In this document: piece after piece, positions 7,598 to 17,159 of the stretch
Position numbering within the stretch: position 1 is the first letter of the stretch
How the letters are laid out: every line of letters starts with the position of its first letter
NCBI RefSeq assembly: GCF_000948975.2
Contig: NZ_CP059735.1
Location: 5,888,603 to 5,952,602, forward strand
Length of the DNA stretch: 64,000 bases
Source: Thalassomonas actiniarum
GTDB lineage: Bacteria > Pseudomonadota > Gammaproteobacteria > Enterobacterales > Alteromonadaceae
Direction: 5' to 3'
The notes under the pieces: model-generated
Seen by the model: only the letters and a program-made list of their open reading frames with translations
What the model was told of the DNA's origin: nothing
Databases searched by the model: none
Translations under genes and position numbers: made by a program

Positions 7598-9265
7598 ATG
7601 ACCGCAAGAACTTCCCTTGCCAGCTGGCAGGCCTTATCCGCCCATGCGCTGCAAATGAAGCAACAACATATGAATGATCTTTTTGCCGCCGATACGCAGC
7701 GCTTCAAGCAATTTTCCATTCAGCTGCCTTCATTATTGCTCGATTATTCAAAAAACCTGATCACCCGGCAAACCATGGAGCTTCTGCTAACCCTGGCACA
7801 AGACTGTGAAATTCCCTGCTGGCGCGAAAAAATGTTTGCCGGTGAGCCTATTAACCGCACCGAGGACAGGGCTGTACTGCATACCGCATTGCGCAACCGC
7901 AGCAAAACGGCCCTTAACCTTGCAGGAGAAAACATTACCGCCCGGGTCGAGCAAACCCTGGAAAAAATGAAAAACTTCAGCGACAGGGTTCGCCAGGGGC
8001 ACTGGAAAGGGTATTCCGGCAAACGCATTACCGATGTCGTTAATATCGGTGTCGGCGGCTCCAACCTGGGACCGCAAACCGTCACCGAAGCCCTGAAGCA
8101 GTTCAGCGACAACAGTTTAAATGTCCATTATGTTTCCAACGTTGACGGCGCCCAGATTGCCGAGGTACTGCGGCCGCTCAATCCGGAAAAGGTCTTGTTT
8201 ATTGTGTCCAGCAAAACCTTTACCACCACAGAAACCATGACCAATGCCGCCACTGCACTCAAGTGGCTGGTCTCCTCTTCCTTTGATGAACAGGCGGTTG
8301 CCAAACATTTCATCGCGGTGACTGCCAACCGGGAAAATGCCGCCCAGTTTGGTATCAGCCGGGAAAATATCTTTGAAATGTGGGACTGGGTTGGCGGGCG
8401 TTTTTCCCTCTGGTCTGCCATCGGCCTGCCCATTGCCCTGGATCTGGGCTTTGACAAGTTTATTGAATTGCTCGAAGGCGGCCATGAAATGGATCAGCAT
8501 TTCCAGCAGGCGCCGCTGGCAAGCAATGCCCCGGTGATGCTGGCCCTGCTCAGCATCTGGAACTGCACCTTTTTAGGGGCCCAGTCGCAGGCGATTTTGC
8601 CTTATGATCAATCCCTGCATATGCTCAGTGCCTACCTGCAACAGGCGGAAATGGAAAGTAACGGCAAATCGGTCAGCTGGCACGGGGAAGAGGTTAATTA
8701 TCCTACCGTGCCCTCCATCTGGGGAGAGCTCGGCATTAACGGCCAGCATGCTTTTTACCAGTACCTGCATCAAAGCAACAATGTGGTACCGGCAGACTTT
8801 ATCGGCTCGGTAGCAAGCAATACCCCGGTCAAAGGCCACCATGAAACCCTGATGGCCAACTTTTTTGCCCAGACCCAGGCCTTGATGTGCGGGGTCGATG
8901 AAGCACAGGTTAGGGCAGATTTACACGCCAAAGGCCGCCAGCAGGACTACATCGATAAAGTCGCCCCGCACAAGGTGCATAAAGGCAACCGCCCGACCAA
9001 TACCATTTTAATGAAGCGCATCACCCCGAAAACCCTGGGCTCATTGATTGCCCTTTACGAACATAAGATTTTTGTCCAGGGCATTATTTTACAGATCTGC
9101 TCCTTTGATCAATGGGGGGTTGAGTTAGGCAAAGGCCTGGCCAGTAAAATTCAACATGAGCTGGAGTCAAACGAAGAAAATGCCGGCCATGACAGCTCAA
9201 CCGCCGAGCTTATCCGCTACTATAAGGCGGTAAAAAATCAAACGGCGGGCAAGTCCGAACAATAA
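7598..9265 (+). CDS. pgi: Glucose-6-phosphate isomerase
   Basis: 555 residues, the usual length of bacterial Pgi. It interconverts glucose-6-phosphate and fructose-6-phosphate in the cytoplasm. Signature segments are present: VNIGVGGSNLGPQ (the usual Asp of GGSDLGP is Asn here), the phosphate loop SSKTFTTTETMTNA, family signature WVGGRFSLWSAIGLP and C-terminal GIILQICSFDQWGVELGK. Upstream GAGG (about 7586) is a plausible ribosome-binding site for ATG 7598. Lying next to the sucrose genes, it would join glucose- and fructose-derived phosphates. A CCGGGTAT...ATACCCGG inverted repeat about 7522-7560 in the leader is unexplained. Confidence 0.97.
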   Translation: MTARTSLASWQALSAHALQMKQQHMNDLFAADTQRFKQFSIQLPSLLLDYSKNLITRQTMELLLTLAQDCEIPCWREKMFAGEPINRTEDRAVLHTALRNRSKTALNLAGENITARVEQTLEKMKNFSDRVRQGHWKGYSGKRITDVVNIGVGGSNLGPQTVTEALKQFSDNSLNVHYVSNVDGAQIAEVLRPLNPEKVLFIVSSKTFTTTETMTNAATALKWLVSSSFDEQAVAKHFIAVTANRENAAQFGISRENIFEMWDWVGGRFSLWSAIGLPIALDLGFDKFIELLEGGHEMDQHFQQAPLASNAPVMLALLSIWNCTFLGAQSQAILPYDQSLHMLSAYLQQAEMESNGKSVSWHGEEVNYPTVPSIWGELGINGQHAFYQYLHQSNNVVPADFIGSVASNTPVKGHHETLMANFFAQTQALMCGVDEAQVRADLHAKGRQQDYIDKVAPHKVHKGNRPTNTILMKRITPKTLGSLIALYEHKIFVQGIILQICSFDQWGVELGKGLASKIQHELESNEENAGHDSSTAELIRYYKAVKNQTAGKSEQ

Positions 9266-9325
9266 ATCCTTAGTCCTTTGCTCAGGGAAGAGCATCAGAG
9301 GATAACGCTAGCCAATCCGTAAACA

Positions 9326-10561
9326 CTAAAAGAAATAACGGGCAGAAAACTGCAACTGTCGCTCGGTAAGCTCAACCGGCTGGTCAATATAACGCCGCGC
9401 CGGACGCTCACTGTCTATCCAGTTAAATTCTCCGGAAAAAAACCAGTTTTTGGCATAATGATAACGATAATTAACCGTCATTGCTTTACCGTATTCGGTA
9501 TTGTTATCTCCCGGGGTATTATCGTTATCCGTGACCGAAAACTCTTCCCCCCGCAGCGTCAGCTGATGTTGGCGCCACTTTTTCGTCAGCGCCAGATAAC
9601 CGCTGGCATAATCATTATTAACCACATCCACTTTATCCGGGCTCTGCATCAGGGTGTCGCCGTTAAGGTACTGGCCACTGAGCTCCAGCCCCTTAGCCAG
9701 ACGCCACTTGCCGCCTAGATGGTAAAACCGGGTTTTCCAGGCATACTGGCCCTTTATTACGATGTAGGGCTGGCCGTTATTAGCATAATAACCGGATGAA
9801 AGCTCTCCCTTACCGCGATATTTCCACCTGGCCTTAACATGAACTCCCAGCCTGTCGTCCAGTTCAAGAAAAGGATCTGACGCTTTCGCCTGGTTACTGA
9901 GCATATTGCCCGGCCTGCTGGCTTCAAAATCCGGCAAAGGACGGCGTTCGGTCCATAAAGTCTGGCGACTGCTCATGGTCCAGCCATGCCAGGCGAGCAT
10001 GGCCCCGGCAGGATCATTATTGCCGAAAATGGCGCCGGACAGGGAGAAATCATGCTTGGAATTATGTATTTTCCCCAGGCGTGTCAGCATAAATTCTGCC
10101 CCCAGCACCCGGATTTCTTCCCCCAGCCAGGTATTCAGGGTCGAGGAATTTAAGGTGTTTTTACTGGCCCAGGCAAAAGCATTATTTTCCAGTGAAATTG
10201 AGGGATAGAAAATTCCCGCCTTGCTTTGCCAGCGGTATCCCGAGGCACCCGGTAAGCTTCGGTATTTCAGGTAGGCTTCGGTCAGGCCGATACCGCTTTC
10301 CTCTTCATCCAAATAGGCATTAGCCACCAGATGGCCGCTGATCCCGGAATCCCAGCTCAGGGCTAACTCGGCCCCCAGTTGCGACAGAGAAACTTGCTGG
10401 CCGTCACTTTGGCCAAATTTTCCCATGCCGCCGTCAATATAACTGTCCAGGGTGTCTGCACTGCCAAACCTGAGGTCCAGCAAACCGTGCCACTCGGTTT
10501 CTACAGCCAATACGCTTCCTGTGCTTAAAAGCCCGAGAGTAAAGCCTAATATTTTGATCAT
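9326..10561 (-). CDS. Outer-membrane beta-barrel protein, porin-like
   Basis: 411 residues from ATG 10561. This start overlaps the stop of the upstream GGDEF/EAL gene by 4 nt (ATGA), implying translational coupling; a longer open frame upstream is overlap only. A signal peptide MIKILGFTLGLLSTGSVLA is followed by alternating polar/aromatic beta-strand-like sequence and a C-terminal Phe (LQFSARYFF), typical of barrels inserted by Bam. I do not recognise a defined substrate. The gene is the last of a three-gene operon with a cupredoxin and a c-di-GMP enzyme. Confidence 0.8.
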   Translation of the reverse strand: MIKILGFTLGLLSTGSVLAVETEWHGLLDLRFGSADTLDSYIDGGMGKFGQSDGQQVSLSQLGAELALSWDSGISGHLVANAYLDEEESGIGLTEAYLKYRSLPGASGYRWQSKAGIFYPSISLENNAFAWASKNTLNSSTLNTWLGEEIRVLGAEFMLTRLGKIHNSKHDFSLSGAIFGNNDPAGAMLAWHGWTMSSRQTLWTERRPLPDFEASRPGNMLSNQAKASDPFLELDDRLGVHVKARWKYRGKGELSSGYYANNGQPYIVIKGQYAWKTRFYHLGGKWRLAKGLELSGQYLNGDTLMQSPDKVDVVNNDYASGYLALTKKWRQHQLTLRGEEFSVTDNDNTPGDNNTEYGKAMTVNYRYHYAKNWFFSGEFNWIDSERPARRYIDQPVELTERQLQFSARYFF

Positions 10562-12888
10562 AAGGCTTCCTTTTCTCCGGCAATAATTTTTTGCTCTTGT
10601 AACCAGGTGGTAAGTTCCAACGCTGGTTTCGGGCGACTGATAAAATAACCTTGTCCTAACTCGCATTTATGCTCCGCCAGCCAGCATTTGGCATAATCAT
10701 CTTCTATGCCTTCGGCAACGACACTCAGCCCCATATTGTGGGCTAACTCTATGGTCGAACGTACTATGATCTGGTCATCCTCGTCATCTTTGAGTTTCTG
10801 GACAAAAGATTTATCTATTTTTAATTCATGTACCGGCAGTTGCTTTAACTGGGCAAGGGATGAATAACCTGTGCCGTAATCATCTATTGAGATACGCATA
10901 CCCTGCCCTTTAAATTTACTGAGCAGAGCAATGGCCGATTCCGGATCTTCCACCACCGCGCTTTCGGTAACTTCCAGGGTGACATTTTCTGCCGGTACCT
11001 GATAGGCGGTTAATGCCTGGCAAACAAAACTATAAAAGTCAGCATCTTTGAGGTTTTCCGCGGAAATATTGACGGCAATATTTAAGGTGATCCCCAAGGC
11101 GCACCAGTTTTTATACTGGGCCAGGGCGGTAGAAAATACCCATTGGGTTAAGGCATTAATTTGTCCGGTTTGTTCGGCAATATAAATAAAATTATCCGGC
11201 GGCACCATGCCTAAGATCGGGTGCTGCCAGCGCACCAAAGCTTCAACATGGGTCACTTCATTCGATTTAAGGTTGATCTTAGGTTGATAAAAAAGCTCAA
11301 GCTGACCACTGGTGATGGCTTTTTTCAAATCATTGATCAAGCTTAAACGCTCAACACTGTTTACATCCAGATCGGCATGATATACCTGCAGCTGCTGCCG
11401 GGCTTTACGGGTATGGTGCAGGGCGGTATCTGCCATCTGCAATAAGGTTTTGGGTTCACTGCTATGCTCCGGAGACAAGGTAATGCCCATCCTGACCTGG
11501 AGCTGCAAACAGATGCCCTGATAATCAAAATTCGGCTCTAATGCCAGCTGTACCTTATTCACCAGGAAGTCGAGCACAATATCGGGCGTCAATTCCACTA
11601 CTAACATAAACTCATCACCGCCAAGGTGGCAAATCAATTGAAAGTCCGTCAATTGCCACAAGCGGTTGGCGGTTTCGGTGATCACCCGGTCGCCGACATC
11701 ATGGCCCAAAGCATCATTGACATCTTTTAACCGGCTGATATTAAGGTGTAACAGGGCAAATTTTTTCTGGTGTTTTGTCAGGTGGTTCAGGGTCAGCTTA
11801 AGCACGTTACGGTTGGGCAAGTCGGTAAGGGGATCATGGTTTGCCCTGTGGGTAATGGCCTGCTCCCGGCTCAATACCGCGCTTTGCATAACATTGAATT
11901 CATCCGCCAGCTGACCCAATTCATTTTGATCATCAAGTTTTATCGTTTGATGATAGTCACCGCTGGCAACTATTTTCGCCTGCTCTACCAGGCGGGTGAT
12001 CGGCTTAGTGATAGAACCGGCAATCAGATAGGCGCCGGCCAAGGATAATAACAGGGTGACCACCGCCAGCATCAGCAGCTGCAACCATTGCTTTTGCAGT
12101 ACTTCGACAAAATCGGCGCGTAAACCATACATGGCTACCCCGAACACCTGTTGATCAAGATCGGTAATGAAATGCCCCACACCGATATAGGTATCCGGGG
12201 TAAAACCCTGGACGATATCTTTGGCAAAAGCCAGGTCGGCATCGGGGTTAGAGGACGCCACCATACGCCAGTGTTCGCCTTCCTTTAAGATAAAATCGGT
12301 TGCCAGACCGGTGATATCTCTAAATTCAAGCGCCAGGCGCTGATCGATTTCAAAACCAAAGGCCAGCCAACCTATGGTTTTTGCCCCTACGGTTAACGGC
12401 GATAAACTCAGCTGATAAACGGCATCACCAAGCAGGTATAAATGCGACTGCTGCTGGCTGTCTAACCAGTCACTGAAACGGAATAATTCCCCTTTTTCCG
12501 GCCCCTGGCGCACCTTTCGCTGATCACCCTGTTCCCTGGTAAGTAGCAACTGGCCCGTGATAGTGTTATCTGCGGCAATAGCCATGGCAATATCGGCATT
12601 AATGCGTTTCCTGTGGTTATTCATCGCCACCAGTAAACTGCGGGTATCATCATGAAAAACCTGTTTAATGCCATAATCTTTGGCGGCGGTTTCCGCAAAT
12701 GCCGCCAGGTATTCGCTGCGGCTGTCAAACAACTCACTAAAAATAGTTTTGGCTGTAGTCAGCTGGTTATTAATTTGCAGCAGCTCCTGATTATTCTTAC
12801 CCGCTATCAGGGTAGACAGGGCTATTGCCTGCACCACCAGCAATAACAAGACAAAAAACAAAAATATCTTATTCTGCAAACTCTTCAT
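10558..12888 (-). CDS. Membrane sensor with HAMP, degenerate GGDEF and EAL domains
   Basis: 776 residues. One TM helix (about 7-29) leads to a periplasmic sensor region (30-265), a second TM (269-291), HAMP (about 290-345), GGDEF (345-500) and EAL (515-770). The GGDEF loop is intact (423-427), but the usual metal-binding Asp pair of the LDxDxFK motif is replaced (LNISRLK, N383 region), so cyclase activity is doubtful. The EAL side looks complete: EALVRW (549-554), LEVTES (638-643), DDYGTGYSSL (669-678) and ELKIDKSFV. It probably hydrolyses c-di-GMP in response to a periplasmic cue, perhaps linked to the co-transcribed cupredoxin and barrel. Activity is inference. Confidence 0.92.
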   Translation of the reverse strand: MKSLQNKIFLFFVLLLLVVQAIALSTLIAGKNNQELLQINNQLTTAKTIFSELFDSRSEYLAAFAETAAKDYGIKQVFHDDTRSLLVAMNNHRKRINADIAMAIAADNTITGQLLLTREQGDQRKVRQGPEKGELFRFSDWLDSQQQSHLYLLGDAVYQLSLSPLTVGAKTIGWLAFGFEIDQRLALEFRDITGLATDFILKEGEHWRMVASSNPDADLAFAKDIVQGFTPDTYIGVGHFITDLDQQVFGVAMYGLRADFVEVLQKQWLQLLMLAVVTLLLSLAGAYLIAGSITKPITRLVEQAKIVASGDYHQTIKLDDQNELGQLADEFNVMQSAVLSREQAITHRANHDPLTDLPNRNVLKLTLNHLTKHQKKFALLHLNISRLKDVNDALGHDVGDRVITETANRLWQLTDFQLICHLGGDEFMLVVELTPDIVLDFLVNKVQLALEPNFDYQGICLQLQVRMGITLSPEHSSEPKTLLQMADTALHHTRKARQQLQVYHADLDVNSVERLSLINDLKKAITSGQLELFYQPKINLKSNEVTHVEALVRWQHPILGMVPPDNFIYIAEQTGQINALTQWVFSTALAQYKNWCALGITLNIAVNISAENLKDADFYSFVCQALTAYQVPAENVTLEVTESAVVEDPESAIALLSKFKGQGMRISIDDYGTGYSSLAQLKQLPVHELKIDKSFVQKLKDDEDDQIIVRSTIELAHNMGLSVVAEGIEDDYAKCWLAEHKCELGQGYFISRPKPALELTTWLQEQKIIAGEKEAL

Positions 12889-12903
12889 TTAAATGCTCAG
12901 TCC

Positions 12904-13560
12904 TTAATATTCTGAGAGAAAATAAAAATCATCATCACTTTGTTGCTGCGGTATTTCCGCCATCATCTGGTTTAATTTGAGTATTATTGACTTATTTTCC
13001 AGCAAGGTAAACGCTTGCACCAGACGGTTATTCTTTTCCTGCAGTTGCGGATGCCAGACGGTGATCCGATATTGACCGGGCTCAGCCACATCCAGAATCA
13101 GCTGCCCCCCACTATTGGTTTTATCAAAATAAGGGGTATCTAACACCAGTAAATAACCGCTCATCCAGTCATGAATATTACAGCCCATCACCACTTCACC
13201 GGTTTCGACAAAGTCTTGTTTAAGCATTTCTTGTCCTGAGCGGATTTTAATGGAAAATTTATGACTGCCGGTGACGGAATAAATATGATGGGTAATATCA
13301 TCCTGGTTATAAAAACGCACGGCATTGCCCGACTGGATCACACTGATATAAGGGGTGAAGGTTTTATTGACCTGACCAATATCTACTGTTTTTGTGGTTT
13401 TCCCTTGCTGTTGACCTCCAAGAGGTTCAAGGTAAACCACCATATTTTCCAACGGCTTATCTGCGGGATCCACCACTTGCACCTTAAGCGACAGCGCATG
13501 CAAAGGCAGCGATAACAAGGCAAAGGCTAACAACAAGAATTGGCGAAAGTTAACATTCAA
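12904..13560 (-). CDS. Secreted cupredoxin-like protein (methylamine-utilization-type)
   Basis: 218 residues from a TTG at 13560, chosen because AGAAGGA lies about 8 nt upstream and the signal peptide (FRQFLLLAFALLSLPLHA) then begins correctly; an ATG at 13626 is in frame but gives an unusual leader. The fold shows a plastocyanin-like core: NQDDITHHIYS supplies a His, and VMGCNIHDWMSGYLLV gives the Cys-x2-His-x2-Met set of a type-1 copper site. It is probably periplasmic. It is the first gene of an operon with the GGDEF/EAL sensor 15 bp downstream and the outer-membrane barrel. Copper binding and a redox or sensory role are inferred. Confidence 0.8.
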   Translation of the reverse strand: MNVNFRQFLLLAFALLSLPLHALSLKVQVVDPADKPLENMVVYLEPLGGQQQGKTTKTVDIGQVNKTFTPYISVIQSGNAVRFYNQDDITHHIYSVTGSHKFSIKIRSGQEMLKQDFVETGEVVMGCNIHDWMSGYLLVLDTPYFDKTNSGGQLILDVAEPGQYRITVWHPQLQEKNNRLVQAFTLLENKSIILKLNQMMAEIPQQQSDDDFYFLSEY

Positions 13561-13920
13561 TATTAAGTTCCTTCTGAGATTAAAACTTTGATAGTAAAGA
13601 CCAGATCCCGGGCAAGTTTGTTTCAATCAATACAAGTTGTTTATTTTAACAAGACAAAGACAAGGCACGAATAAAGCTGCCAACTCTGGCTTAAGAATAT
13701 ACAGCAAGCAGGATAATGTCCATTGATGTAGCAGATAGCAGTATTTTTGATTGACAAAAGGACAGATATGAAACCTTGGCTATCCAGCTGATTTCATTTG
13801 AAGAATTATAATATCTCAGCGTTAGGAACTTAACAGGCCAGGCTCAGGGACGACAATAACTTAAGTCAATACCCCGGACAGAGCGGGGCATTGACTTTTA
13901 GGCGATAAACTTAGCGGCAG
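13561..13920. other. Intergenic region between cupredoxin operon and porin gene
   Basis: About 360 bp, AT-rich. It should contain the promoter of the cupredoxin operon (minus strand), but I see no convincing hexamers. The only clear element is the hairpin at 13863-13898. Confidence 0.5.
13863..13898 (-). terminator. Hairpin downstream of the porin gene
   Basis: Long inverted repeat AAGTCAAT-CCCCG / CGGGG-ATTGACTT with a short loop, placed 22 bp after the porin stop on the minus strand. The run that follows is T-containing but not a pure T-tract. Confidence 0.6.
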
Positions 13921-15162
13921 TTAAAAAATAAAAGACATTTCCATCATAACCCCTTGCCAGTCGTCACCTATTTGACCGGCTGAATTTTTCTGCTCCATCT
14001 GATTAACCAGTTCGGCTTTTAACAACATATTGTCCCGGTAGAAATAACCAATCCCCAGCTGAGAACGGGAAAGCTGCTCATCGCGGCGAACACCTTCCGC
14101 CTTATTTTCCACTAAAACATAACGGCTGGCGGCATAAAGCTTTTCGGTAAAGTAATAACTTGCCTCCAGTCCGACAAAGCGCATTTCACTTTCCTGCTCA
14201 ATAAAGCCCTGTGACAGGCTGGCGACCGTTGCCAGGCCATTGCTGTCGGCAAAGCTGAAATCATCCTTAACCTGTCCCGCCCACAAACGAATAGTGGCTT
14301 GCTCCGTCTGATATTGGCCATCGATATGCAAAGCCGTGCTGTCCAGACCGGGGATCACCCCGGCATGGGTATTGCGGATCCCCCCGGTATCTGAGCTGCG
14401 AAAACGATAATTATCGCCATCCCCCTGATATAAACCGGCCCGGATAATATCGGAAGAACCGTTTCTCACCTGATCCCCATGTCGAGAAGACGCCAGGCCA
14501 AAACCGAGGGAAAAGTGCTCATTGAAATCGTATGAGCCGCGGGCCAGGTAAGTTAAGCCCCGATCACCACCAAATGACTCGCCAAAGTCCGAACTGCTGA
14601 TACCGAGATCCCAATGGAAATCGCCATAATTGCCAATTAATTTCATGCCTTCTGCGGCGGTGACCATATCGGCGGGGGAATTACCAATCAGCGGATTTCC
14701 CTGTACCACGGCACCATCGGAATAACCGCGAAAATTAAATAAAACCGTGACAATAGTGCCAAACTGCACCGTCAGTTGCTCATTCAGGGCAACATTTATC
14801 AAAGCCAGGTCGACATGCGGAGTATAATCGACACCAAAGTCATTGGGCTCTTCACTGAGTTCAACAAAAGCCGTTACCTGATCGTTAAGTTCGATATCAA
14901 AGCCCAAAGCGTAGCGGAAACGGTTAAAACCTGCCGACATATTGCTATCTTCAAAATCAAAGGCCCCGTCATCGGCTTCAACCGACTGGATCCCCTGCGA
15001 CAGATAACCTGAAATGGCAACCTTATCAAAAAACTGCTCTGCTTTACTCTGCACTTCCTGTCCGGCAAAACTCATATTTGAACCGGTAAGTGCAAATGCC
15101 AGCCCCAGGGCTTTTGTGATGCTGCCAGTTAACCTATTCACTCGGTGGTATTTTTTTCTCAT
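13921..15162 (-). CDS. Outer-membrane porin-like protein of the glycerol cluster
   Basis: 413 residues from ATG 15162, preceded by GGAGAGG at good spacing; an ATG at 15189 is an in-frame alternative. A signal peptide ends at NMSFA. The mature protein has many amphipathic strand-like segments and a C-terminal Phe (MMEMSFIF), as expected for a barrel. It lies 132 bp downstream of glpD on the same strand, which suggests co-regulation with glycerol or glycerol-3-phosphate use and a possible uptake role. No specific porin family is recognised with certainty. Confidence 0.75.
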   Translation of the reverse strand: MRKKYHRVNRLTGSITKALGLAFALTGSNMSFAGQEVQSKAEQFFDKVAISGYLSQGIQSVEADDGAFDFEDSNMSAGFNRFRYALGFDIELNDQVTAFVELSEEPNDFGVDYTPHVDLALINVALNEQLTVQFGTIVTVLFNFRGYSDGAVVQGNPLIGNSPADMVTAAEGMKLIGNYGDFHWDLGISSSDFGESFGGDRGLTYLARGSYDFNEHFSLGFGLASSRHGDQVRNGSSDIIRAGLYQGDGDNYRFRSSDTGGIRNTHAGVIPGLDSTALHIDGQYQTEQATIRLWAGQVKDDFSFADSNGLATVASLSQGFIEQESEMRFVGLEASYYFTEKLYAASRYVLVENKAEGVRRDEQLSRSQLGIGYFYRDNMLLKAELVNQMEQKNSAGQIGDDWQGVMMEMSFIF

Positions 15163-15294
15163 TCTGATGCCTCTCCATGGTGTTTTCAAAAAAGCCGACG
15201 GCCGCCGGCTGTGATCCTTTCAGGTTGTTTTTCCGCCATAGCCCTGGCGGCGATAGTAATAATGAGATGGATAAACAAGGTTTGCTTATTTCGG

Positions 15295-16833
15295 TTATGC
15301 CGAGACCTTTCGACATTCCTGCGTATCCAGGTAATCAGAAAGGCTCTGAACCTGGGCTGGGGTTAGATACAAACCCAGTTTGGTGCGGCGCCATAAAATA
15401 TCTTCGCAGCTATAGGCCCATTCTTTGGTGATCAGATAATCGACTTCAGCCGTATATAAACCGGCGCCAAAGTCTTGCCCTAACTGCTCCAGAGCCGTTG
15501 CCTGGCGTAAAAACAGCAAGCATAAACTGCCATAAGTGCGGCAATAGCGGCTGATCAGCTCAGCGGGCAGCCAGGGATACCTCTGCTTTAACTCCTGGGA
15601 AAAAGCCGCGCTAAAACCAAGCGCATAATTTTTACTGCTGCGATGAAAGTCGACACCGGGCAAACTGACTTTTTCTGTCCAGGACGGCGCCATTTCCTCA
15701 AAATAGGGCGCCAACTTGGCTAAAGCGGTTTCCGCCAGTTTTCGGTAGGTAGTGATCTTGCCGCCAAAAACGGATAGTAAAGGCGCTGTCCCCAAGTGCT
15801 CTTCCACTTCCAGGGTATAATCCCGGGTGATAGCCGATGGGCTATTGGACTCGTCATCACATAAAGGGCGCACCCCGGCATAACTTGCCACGACATCTTT
15901 TTCCACCAGCTGAGACTTAAAATAGCGGTTAACCACATCAAGCAGGTATTCCCTTTCTTCTGCCGTGATCGCCACTTTGGCCGGATCGCCGGGAAAATCA
16001 ACGTCTGTGGTGCCTATCAGGGAAAAATCCTGCTGATAAGGAATAACAAAAACAATGCGTTGATCTTCATTTTGCAGAATATAAGCCTGGTTTTGCGGAT
16101 AAATTTTCGGCACGATAATATGACTGCCCTTGATCAGCCGGGTCTTGCGCACCGGAGTCAGCTTAAGGGCACTTTCTATAAATGAACCGACCCAGGGCCC
16201 CGCGGCATTCACCAGGGCACGGGCATGGACTAAAGTCCTCTGTTTGCTCATGACATGTTCAAGAGTGACATGCCAAATGCCTCCCACCCGCTTGGCCTGA
16301 ATACACCGGGTTCGGTTTAAAATGCTTGCGCCGTTTTCCCGGGCACTGATGGCGTTGAGTATCACCAGACGGGCATCATCCACCAAGCAATCGGAGTATT
16401 CAAATCCCCGGGTAATGTGCTCTTTAAGCGCTTGTTCAGGAGAAAAACTCACGGATTTCGAGCCCGGCAGCGTTTCCCGTTTACCCAGATGATCATAAAG
16501 AAATAAACCGGCACGTATCATCCAGGCAGGTCTTAAATGGGGCTGATGGGGCAGGCAAAAACGCAGAGGAGAAATGATATGGGGCGCTTTTTTCAGCATG
16601 ACCTCCCTTTCTGCCAGGGCTTCACGCACCAGACGGAATTCATAATGCTCTAAATAGCGCAGGCCGCCATGGATCAGTTTACTGCTGGCCGACGAAGTCG
16701 CCCCCGCCAGATCATGCTGTTCACATAAAATAACGGATAAATTGCGCCCGGCCGCATCTGCCGCGATACCCGCGCCATTGATGCCGCCGCCAACAATTAA
16801 CAAATCTACAGTCCCTTGTATTAAATTTGCCAT
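15295..16833 (-). CDS. glpD: Aerobic glycerol-3-phosphate dehydrogenase
   Basis: 512 residues from ATG 16833, which follows AAGGGGAAG; longer in-frame starts lack this. The FAD-binding Rossmann motif GGGINGAG (15-22) and the following ATSSASSKLIHGGLRYLE are hallmarks of GlpD, as are DVDFPGDP and VRPLCDD. The enzyme oxidises sn-glycerol-3-phosphate to dihydroxyacetone phosphate at the inner membrane, passing electrons to quinone. Its upstream region has CGAA/TTCG half-sites (17004-17046) resembling GlpR operators. It is flanked by glpR upstream and a porin gene downstream. Confidence 0.97.
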   Translation of the reverse strand: MANLIQGTVDLLIVGGGINGAGIAADAAGRNLSVILCEQHDLAGATSSASSKLIHGGLRYLEHYEFRLVREALAEREVMLKKAPHIISPLRFCLPHQPHLRPAWMIRAGLFLYDHLGKRETLPGSKSVSFSPEQALKEHITRGFEYSDCLVDDARLVILNAISARENGASILNRTRCIQAKRVGGIWHVTLEHVMSKQRTLVHARALVNAAGPWVGSFIESALKLTPVRKTRLIKGSHIIVPKIYPQNQAYILQNEDQRIVFVIPYQQDFSLIGTTDVDFPGDPAKVAITAEEREYLLDVVNRYFKSQLVEKDVVASYAGVRPLCDDESNSPSAITRDYTLEVEEHLGTAPLLSVFGGKITTYRKLAETALAKLAPYFEEMAPSWTEKVSLPGVDFHRSSKNYALGFSAAFSQELKQRYPWLPAELISRYCRTYGSLCLLFLRQATALEQLGQDFGAGLYTAEVDYLITKEWAYSCEDILWRRTKLGLYLTPAQVQSLSDYLDTQECRKVSA

Positions 16834-17159
16834 CTTCTTCCCCTTATAACTGATAAAGCTTTCACGGGTGAAAAACTCTCGGATAAAAATCATCCCCGCT
16901 TTTCAAGAGCTTCTGTCCTGAAAAATAGCGAACAGCTGTTGTTTTATCTTCGAGCCCGAACACAGTTGATAATATATACAATAAAATACCCGCCAGGCAA
17001 GCCAAAACGAACATTTTCGAAAATAAATGTCACATTACGAACTTTTCAACAGGCATTTTTAAGACATGTCAACCAAAACTCAGACAGCTTTATCGCGGAG
17101 AAAGAAATAGGCCAGAGGCATAAGATATGTCTCTGGCCTATTAAGTAACAGAAGCTTGC
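16834..17159. other. glpR-glpD intergenic region with candidate GlpR sites
   Basis: About 325 bp. It contains the cluster of CGAA/TTCG half-sites at 17004-17046. A 13-nt inverted repeat ATAGGCCAGAGGC...ctctggcctat (about 17107-17142) just after the glpR stop is a probable terminator of glpR. No gene is seen. Confidence 0.55.
17004..17046. promoter_or_regulatory. Candidate GlpR operator cluster upstream of glpD
   Basis: The stretch has AAACGAACATTTTCG, then AAATGTCACATTACGAAC, i.e. three CGAA/TTCG cores about one helical turn or two apart. Known GlpR operators contain TTCG and CGAA half-sites (as in E. coli). Assignment rests on this resemblance and on position upstream of glpD. Confidence 0.5.
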
